DNA of 64,000 nucleotides from Micromonospora sp. NBC_01740 (GTDB taxonomy: Bacteria > Actinomycetota > Actinomycetes > Mycobacteriales > Micromonosporaceae). The notes below the pieces were generated by a model. The model did not search any database. It saw nothing but the letters and a program-made list of their open reading frames with translations, and was not told where the DNA came from. Positions 58,454 through 64,000 of this stretch are shown in pieces (positions within the stretch are counted from its first letter, which is position 1; every line of letters begins with the position of its first letter). A program made the translations under genes and the position numbers. The stretch lies in NCBI RefSeq assembly GCF_035920365.1, contig NZ_CP109150.1:3596001-3660000 (forward strand). The letters run 5' to 3'.

Positions 58454-59701
58454 ATGCGCCGACGTGTTGCCGCCGGTTCGGCAGCCGTGCTGGCGCTGGC
58501 CGTAGGTGTCTCGGGATGTAGTGACGACACGCCACCGCCTCCGCCGAAGACCACCGCCACCGCGAGCCCTTCCGAGTCGTCGGCACTCGACCCTCCGCTG
58601 GCCTTCGCCGCGAAGCCGGTCCGGATACCGCTGCCCAGCAGGATGTTCCAGCTCCGGGACGGGGCCGCGTATCTGCTGGACGGCAAGAACGCCCTCGCCG
58701 CGTACGACCTGGCCACGGGTGCGCGTCGCTGGAGTGCGCCGCTGGCCGGTCCGCCGGTCAGGCTGGGCAACACCGGGCCGATGATCGCGGAGGTGGACGG
58801 CAAGCCGACCGCCTTCGTGACCTATCGGGTGGATATCGTAGGCAGCGGAACGGTTCCCGCCCGCACCGTGCTGCGGGTGGCGAGCTTCGGGCTGGCCGAT
58901 GGCGCGCCCGGCTGGCAGTCGGATGTGGACGACAGGGGCATCCCCGAGGACGGCAGCCTCGGGGTCGACAAGGTGGTGGCGGCCAGCTCCGACCATGTCG
59001 TGCTGTCCACCGACTCGTACGACACGGGCGTCAGCGGCGACTTCACCGCCGTTCTCGACGCCAGGACCGGCAAGGTCCGGTGGACGAAGCCCGCCTTCCA
59101 GGCCCGAGCCCTCGACGGCGACGTCGTCGCCGGCATGACTTCCGGAGCGGATGCGCACAGGGTCCCGAGTTCGACGATCGGGCTCGCCGCCTCGGACGGT
59201 TCCCAGGTGTGGGCCCACGAGGAGACGAAGCCCGCCGGCAACCTGATCAACGGCCCACTCGGCGGCGGGCTGCTCCAGGTGTACCCGGTGGGCCGCCGCG
59301 GCGACGGGCCCAACGGGATCGTCGACATCAGGACCGGTCGCGAGGTCATCCGCCTGGAGACGGGAGGTGGCGCCAGCGTCTGCCGATACGACGACGAGAG
59401 CGTCGTCGTCTGCTCGCAGCACCTCGTCAGCCGGACCGGAACCATGGTCGCGTACGACACCACGTCCCACGAGCGACTGTGGCAGGTGCCCGGGAAGGAT
59501 TCCGGGCGGGAGGCGCCCAAAATCACGGCCGCCCGACGTGGCGTGGTCTACGGATCCACCAGCAACGGGCCGCTGATCCTCGACGCGCGCACGGGGCAGG
59601 ACAGGGTCACGGATCTCCCCTTCGTCCCCGAAGTCGTCGTTCCGGGCTTCGGGATCGACGTCGAACAGAGGGAGATGACGGTCCATCCCGCGATCGGCTG
59701 A
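58454..59701 (+). CDS. PQQ-like beta-propeller lipoprotein, 415 aa
   Basis: A secreted lipoprotein with signal MRRRVAAGSAAVLALAVG and lipobox GVSGC (Cys22). A Pro/Thr/Ser linker of about 25 residues leads into a repeated beta-sheet domain. PQQ-like blade motifs recur: AAYDLATGARRWSAPLAG, VLDARTGKVRWTKPAFQ, VAYDTTSHERLWQVPGKD and LILDARTGQD, consistent with a seven- or eight-bladed propeller. Such proteins in actinomycetes are often scaffold or sensor lipoproteins. ATG at 58454 is preceded by GGGAGGG. It is convergent with glgB, 43 bases beyond its end. Confidence 0.85.
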   Translation: MRRRVAAGSAAVLALAVGVSGCSDDTPPPPPKTTATASPSESSALDPPLAFAAKPVRIPLPSRMFQLRDGAAYLLDGKNALAAYDLATGARRWSAPLAGPPVRLGNTGPMIAEVDGKPTAFVTYRVDIVGSGTVPARTVLRVASFGLADGAPGWQSDVDDRGIPEDGSLGVDKVVAASSDHVVLSTDSYDTGVSGDFTAVLDARTGKVRWTKPAFQARALDGDVVAGMTSGADAHRVPSSTIGLAASDGSQVWAHEETKPAGNLINGPLGGGLLQVYPVGRRGDGPNGIVDIRTGREVIRLETGGGASVCRYDDESVVVCSQHLVSRTGTMVAYDTTSHERLWQVPGKDSGREAPKITAARRGVVYGSTSNGPLILDARTGQDRVTDLPFVPEVVVPGFGIDVEQREMTVHPAIG

Positions 59702-59744
59702 GCCTTGCAGCGAGGAGGACGGCCGAGGCGTCTCCGGCGTACGG

Positions 59745-61847
59745 TCAGTCGCGGCGCAGCCAGAGCACGCCGAGCGGGGGCACCCGCAGCGCGGCCGAGG
59801 CGGGCAGCCCGTGCCACGGCACGTCCTCGGCGTGCACGGCGCCCAGGTTACCCACCCCCGAGCCGCCGTAGTGGTGGGCGTCGGTGTTGAGCACCTCCGC
59901 CCACGTGCCGCCGGCCGGCAGCCCGATCCGGTAGTCCTCGAGTGGCAGGGCGGAGAAGTTCGCCACGCAGACCAGGGTCGCGCCGTCGGGGGCGATCCGG
60001 ACGAACGAGACGGTGTTGTTGGCGACGTCGTCGCCGGCGATCCAGCGGAAGCCGGCCGGCTCGGTGTCCTGCGCCCACAGCGCGGGGGTGTCCCGGTAGA
60101 CGCGGTTCAGGTCGCCGACGAGCCGCTGCACCCCGGCGCGGGCCGGGTCGTGCAGCAGGTACCAGTCGAGGCCCCGCTCCTCGCTCCACTCCCGGTCGTC
60201 GGCCAGCTCGCAGCCCATGAAGAGCAACTGCTTGCCGGGATGCGCCCACATGTACGCCAGCAGCGCGCGTACGTTGGCCAGCCGCTGCCAGGTGTCGCCG
60301 GGCATCTTGCCGGCCAGGGAGCCCTTGCCGTGCACCACCTCGTCGTGGCTGATCGGCAGCACGTAGTTCTCGCTCCAGGCGTACGCCAGGGAGAACGTGA
60401 GCTGATGGTGGTGGTGCTGCCGGTGGACCGGGTCCTTCGACGTGTAGAGCAGGGTGTCGTGCATCCAGCCCATGTTCCACTTGAACCCGAAGCCGAGCCC
60501 GCCGTCGGCCGTGGCGCGGGTGACCCCCGGCCATGCGGTGGACTCCTCGGCGATCATCGTCACCCCGGCGTGGTGCTTGTAGACCGTCGCGTTGACCTCC
60601 TGCATGAAGGCGATGGCCTCCAGGTTCTCCCGGCCGCCGTGCCGGTTGGGCAGCCACTGCCCCTCCTGGCGCGAGTAGTCCAGGTAGAGCATCGAGGCGA
60701 CCGCGTCCACCCGCAGCCCGTCGACGTGGAACTGGTCGCACCAGTAGAGCGCGTTGGCGACCAGGAAGTTGCGCACCTCCGGGCGGCCGAAGTCGAAGAC
60801 GTACGTGCCCCAGTCGGGGTGCTCGCCCCGGCGCGGGTCGGGGTGCTCGTAGAGGGCGGTGCCGTCGAAGCGACCGAGGGCCCACTCGTCCTTGGGGAAG
60901 TGCGCCGGCACCCAGTCCAAGATCACGCCGATGCCGGCGGCGTGCAGCGCGTCCACGAGGTGCCGGAACTCGTCGGGATCGCCGAAGCGGGACGTCGGCG
61001 CGTAGTAGCCGGTGACCTGGTAGCCCCAGGACCCGCCGAACGGGTGCTCCATCACGGGCAGCAACTCCACGTGGGTGAAGCCCAGCTCCGTGACGTACGC
61101 GGTCAGCTGCTCGGCCAGCTCCCGGTAGCTCAGCCCGGGGCGCCACGAGCCGAGGTGCACCTCGTAGACGCTCATCGGCTCCTGGTGCGGCTGCCGCCGG
61201 GCCCGCCGCGCCAGCCAGTCGGCGTCGCCCCACTCGTACGTCGAGTGGTGCACCACCGACGCGGTGGCCGGCGGCACCTCCGCGTACGCCGCCAGGGGGT
61301 CGGCCTTGTCCCGCCACTGCCCGTCGGCGCCCAGGATCCGGTACTTGTAGCGGGCCCCCGCCCCGACGCCCGGGACGAACAGCTCCCACACCCCGCTGCC
61401 GCCGAGCGAGCGCATCGGCCAGCCGTCGTCCGGCGCCCAGCCCGCGAAGTCCCCGACCACCCGCACGCCGCGCGCGTTCGGCGCCCAGACGGTGAACGCC
61501 ACGCCCTCGTCGAAGACCCGCGCGCCGAGGGCCTCCCAGAGCCGCTCGTGCCGGCCCTCGCCGATCAGGTGCAGGTCCAGCTCGCCCAGCGTGGGCGGGT
61601 AGCGGTACGGGTCGTCGTGGATCCGGCCGTCGACCTCGACGCGGTAGTCGAGCACCTCGCCCGCGACCTCCGCCTCGAAGACGCCGACGTCGTGCACCCG
61701 CCGCATCCGGTGCCGCTCGCCGTCGACGACGAGGGCGACGTCGGCGGCGCCCCGGCGCAGCGTCCGGACGACCGTCCGCCCGTCGGCCGGGTGCGCGCCG
61801 AGGACGGCGTGCGGGTCGTGCGTGGCGCCGGCGATCAACTGGTCCAT
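59745..61847 (-). CDS. glgB: 1,4-alpha-glucan branching enzyme, 700 aa
   Basis: A GH13 enzyme making alpha-1,6 branches in glycogen-like glucans. An N-terminal beta-sandwich (CBM48-type, about 95-200) includes [20 protein letters not shown]. The barrel has [10 protein letters not shown], nucleophile Asp381 in [15 protein letters not shown], acid/base Glu434 in [11 protein letters not shown] and [21 protein letters not shown] is a GlgB hallmark. The length matches the family. ATG at 61847 overlaps the end of glgE by 13 bases (different frame), so expression is coupled; this glgE-glgB pair is typical of the actinobacterial GlgE pathway. Confidence 0.95.
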   Translation of the reverse strand: MDQLIAGATHDPHAVLGAHPADGRTVVRTLRRGAADVALVVDGERHRMRRVHDVGVFEAEVAGEVLDYRVEVDGRIHDDPYRYPPTLGELDLHLIGEGRHERLWEALGARVFDEGVAFTVWAPNARGVRVVGDFAGWAPDDGWPMRSLGGSGVWELFVPGVGAGARYKYRILGADGQWRDKADPLAAYAEVPPATASVVHHSTYEWGDADWLARRARRQPHQEPMSVYEVHLGSWRPGLSYRELAEQLTAYVTELGFTHVELLPVMEHPFGGSWGYQVTGYYAPTSRFGDPDEFRHLVDALHAAGIGVILDWVPAHFPKDEWALGRFDGTALYEHPDPRRGEHPDWGTYVFDFGRPEVRNFLVANALYWCDQFHVDGLRVDAVASMLYLDYSRQEGQWLPNRHGGRENLEAIAFMQEVNATVYKHHAGVTMIAEESTAWPGVTRATADGGLGFGFKWNMGWMHDTLLYTSKDPVHRQHHHHQLTFSLAYAWSENYVLPISHDEVVHGKGSLAGKMPGDTWQRLANVRALLAYMWAHPGKQLLFMGCELADDREWSEERGLDWYLLHDPARAGVQRLVGDLNRVYRDTPALWAQDTEPAGFRWIAGDDVANNTVSFVRIAPDGATLVCVANFSALPLEDYRIGLPAGGTWAEVLNTDAHHYGGSGVGNLGAVHAEDVPWHGLPASAALRVPPLGVLWLRRD

Positions 61848-63928
61848 CGGGCGTCGTCCTTCTGGGCGGGAGCGGTGGGGGCGGTGCCGCCCGAGAGGTC
61901 GTCGGGGACGTCTTCGACGGTCAGGTCCGGCGCCGCCTGCGCCGGCGCGGGGCCGACACCGGGGGCGGGTCGCCGCACCGTCAGCACGTGCGCCGGTTGC
62001 AGGTACGGGTCGAGGCGCACGGCGTTGCGCTGCCCCCAGTCGTAGCTGGCGCCGGTCAGCTCGTCGCGCACCGTGAACCGGTCGTGCCAGTCGAGGCCGA
62101 GCGCGGGCATGTCCAGCGTGGTGTTGCCCCACTGCACCTCACGCGAGTCGAACGAGCAGACCACGAGCACGGTGTTGCCCGTCTCCGGGTCGTGCTTGGA
62201 CCAGCAGAGCAGCGCCGGGTTGTCGATGTCGTGGAAGACCAGGTTGCGCAGCTGGTGCAGGGCCGGGTTCTCCCGGCGTACGCGGTTGAGCACCGCGATG
62301 AACGGCGCGAGGGAGCGGCCCTGCGCCTGCGCGCCGGCCCAGTCCCGGGGGCGCAGCTCGTACTTCTCGTTGTCCAGGTACTCCTCCGCGCCGGGGCGGG
62401 CGACGTGCTCGAACAGCTCGTAGCCGGCGTACATGCCCCAGGAGGGGGAGAGCAGCGCGGCCAGCACCGCCCGGATCTTGAACATCGGCGGGCCGCCGTG
62501 CTGCAACGACTCGTGCAGGATGTCCGGCGTGTTCGGCCAGAAGTTGGGCCGCATGTAGTCGGCCGCCTCGACCAGCTCCTCGCAGTACGCCCGCATCTCC
62601 GCCGCCGACGTGCGCCAGGTGAAGTACGTGTACGACTGGGTGAAGCCGATCTTGCCCAGCCCGTGCATGATCGCCGGCCGGGTGAACGCCTCGGCGAGGA
62701 GGAGCACGTCCGGGTCGACCTTCTTCACCTCGGCGATCAGCCAGTGCCAGAAGTCGAACGGCTTGGTGTGCGGGTTGTCCACCCGGAAGATCCGGATGCC
62801 CTCGCCGACCCAGTGCAGCACCACCCGCAGGACCTCGGCCCGGATGCCCTCCGGGTCGTTGTCGAAGTTGACCGGGTAGATGTCCTGGTACTTCTTCGGC
62901 GGGTTCTCCGCGTACGCGATGCTGCCGTCGGCCCGGGTGGTGAACCACTCCGGGTGCTCGGTCACCCACGGGTGGTCCGGCGCGCACTGCAACGCCAGGT
63001 CCATCGCCACCTCCAGGCCCTGCTCGGCGGCGGCGGCGACGAAGTCGCGGAAGTCCTCCGGCGTACCCAGGTCGGGGTGGATCGTGTCGTGACCGCCCTC
63101 GGCGGCGCCGATCGCCCACGGCGAGCCGACGTCGTCCGGCCCGGCGGTCAGCGAGTTGTTGGGGCCCTTGCGGTTGACCCGGCCGATCGGGTGGATCGGC
63201 GGCAGGTAGAGCACGTCGAAGCCCATCGCCGCGACGCCGGGCAGGCGCTCGACGGCGGTGGCGAACGTGCCGGAGCGCGCCGGCGCGTCGGCGGTGGCCG
63301 GGACGGCCCCCTCCGAGCGGGGGAAGAACTCGTACCAGGCGGAGAAGAGCGCCCGCCGGCGGTCCACCCAGAGCCGGTGCTCCGCGCCGGTGGTGACCAG
63401 CTCCCGGACCGGGTGCTCCCAGAGCAGGTCGGCCAGCTCCAGCGCGGGGGCGACCCGCCGGGGCAGCTCCCTGTCGGCGTCGCCCAGCGCCGCCACCGCC
63501 GCGCGGACCCGCCCCGCGTCGCCGGCCGGCACCAGCTCCACGGCCGCGGTCAGCACCCGGGCGCCCTCGGCGAGGTCGTTGGCCAGGTCCGCCGGCCCCT
63601 GCCCGGCGGCGATCTTCTTGGTGACCGCGTTCTGCCAGGTCAGGTACGGGTCCTGGAACGCCTCCACGGTGAACACCCACTCGCCGACCGCGTCGGGGCG
63701 GATCACCGCGTGCCAGCGGTCCTGCCCGGGCTCGCCGGGGCGCATCCGGGTGAACGGTCGGGCCCGCCCGTCGGGACCACGCCAGACCACGTTGCAGCCG
63801 AGCGCGTCGTGCCCCTCCCGGTAGGCGCGGGCCGACACCGGCACCGGCTCGTCGACCACCGCCTTGGCCGGGTAGCGACCGCAGGAGACGACGGGGGAGA
63901 CGTCTTCGATCGGGAACCGTCCAGTCAC
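61835..63928 (-). CDS. glgE: Alpha-1,4-glucan:maltose-1-phosphate maltosyltransferase, 697 aa
   Basis: A GH13 subfamily 3 enzyme that extends alpha-glucan from maltose-1-phosphate. The N-terminal domain ([16 protein letters not shown]) and an inserted helical region are typical of GlgE. The barrel has [20 protein letters not shown], nucleophile Asp384 in [17 protein letters not shown], acid/base Glu413 in LLAEAFTRP and the NFWPNTPDI segment. The length matches Streptomyces GlgE. About 40 disordered residues form the C-terminus. It begins with ATG at 63928, near the window edge, and nothing upstream is visible. The usual partners treS and mak are not in the window and may lie beyond the right edge. 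Confidence 0.95.
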   Translation of the reverse strand: MTGRFPIEDVSPVVSCGRYPAKAVVDEPVPVSARAYREGHDALGCNVVWRGPDGRARPFTRMRPGEPGQDRWHAVIRPDAVGEWVFTVEAFQDPYLTWQNAVTKKIAAGQGPADLANDLAEGARVLTAAVELVPAGDAGRVRAAVAALGDADRELPRRVAPALELADLLWEHPVRELVTTGAEHRLWVDRRRALFSAWYEFFPRSEGAVPATADAPARSGTFATAVERLPGVAAMGFDVLYLPPIHPIGRVNRKGPNNSLTAGPDDVGSPWAIGAAEGGHDTIHPDLGTPEDFRDFVAAAAEQGLEVAMDLALQCAPDHPWVTEHPEWFTTRADGSIAYAENPPKKYQDIYPVNFDNDPEGIRAEVLRVVLHWVGEGIRIFRVDNPHTKPFDFWHWLIAEVKKVDPDVLLLAEAFTRPAIMHGLGKIGFTQSYTYFTWRTSAAEMRAYCEELVEAADYMRPNFWPNTPDILHESLQHGGPPMFKIRAVLAALLSPSWGMYAGYELFEHVARPGAEEYLDNEKYELRPRDWAGAQAQGRSLAPFIAVLNRVRRENPALHQLRNLVFHDIDNPALLCWSKHDPETGNTVLVVCSFDSREVQWGNTTLDMPALGLDWHDRFTVRDELTGASYDWGQRNAVRLDPYLQPAHVLTVRRPAPGVGPAPAQAAPDLTVEDVPDDLSGGTAPTAPAQKDDARWTS

Positions 63929-64000
63929 CGGTTCAACCTACTGCGCGAGATCCTTTCGCGCGCGGCCAAGCACCCCATCGCCCTCCCTCCTGACGTGTCC

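Noticed and set aside
56057..59686. A 1209-codon open frame on the minus strand
   Set aside because: It lies antisense to three well-supported genes with signal peptides and recognisable domains. Its translation is rich in Arg, Gly and Val with no motif, as expected of antisense frames in high-GC DNA.

Overview
The window is very GC-rich (roughly three quarters G+C by eye), with GTG and TTG starts, short -10-only promoters, hairpin terminators without U-tracts, a GlgE-type glycogen pathway and a second gyrase-like gene pair. Together these point to a high-GC actinomycete, most likely a Micromonosporaceae (Micromonospora-like) chromosome. No rRNA, tRNA, CRISPR array, intact insertion sequence or prophage was recognised.

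Layout. 1-3.6 kb: small hypothetical genes, an alpha/beta hydrolase and a GT4 glycosyltransferase. 3.9-6.6 kb: a nitric-oxide module, with flavohemoprotein (hmp) divergent from an NsrR-type Rrf2 regulator across a palindromic operator, plus a methyltransferase. 6.7-14.7 kb: a secreted SGNH esterase, a topoisomerase IV-like pair (parE-parC) and a nucleobase permease, separated by a long palindrome. 14.8-20.8 kb: AlkB-like dioxygenase, polysaccharide pyruvyl transferase-like protein, acyltransferase, a clear c-di-AMP (ydaO/yuaA) riboswitch ahead of a secreted C39-like peptidase, and an alpha/beta hydrolase.

20.9-45.3 kb is a large cell-surface polysaccharide region. A leftward operon encodes a TagG/TagH-type ABC exporter, a TarI-like cytidylyltransferase fused to an SDR reductase, and a TagF-like glycerophosphotransferase. 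Rightward genes include an aminotransferase and a Gfo/Idh dehydrogenase, several GT4 enzymes (one with two GT modules), a GT2 enzyme, membrane GT-C-like proteins, an acyltransferase, a UDP-sugar dehydrogenase and a second TagF-like enzyme; a WbpD-like acetyltransferase closes the region. The dehydrogenase (WbpA-like), oxidoreductase (WbpB-like), acetyltransferase (WbpD-like) and aminotransferase (WbpE-like) together could make UDP-2,3-diacetamido-2,3-dideoxy-glucuronic acid. Two paralogous GT4 genes share a 415-bp block that is 412/415 identical and has codon usage unlike everything around it.

45.5-53 kb: DUF952 protein, small acidic protein, an OmpR-type two-component system facing a TAXI solute-binding lipoprotein, an unrecognised protein, YaaA and a membrane GT-like protein. 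53-59.7 kb: App1-like phosphatase, a PadR regulator with its membrane partner, a lower-GC patch with a small lipoprotein, a GHL10-type secreted glycoside hydrolase and a PQQ-repeat lipoprotein. 59.7-63.9 kb: leftward glgE-glgB (maltose-1-phosphate route to alpha-glucan).
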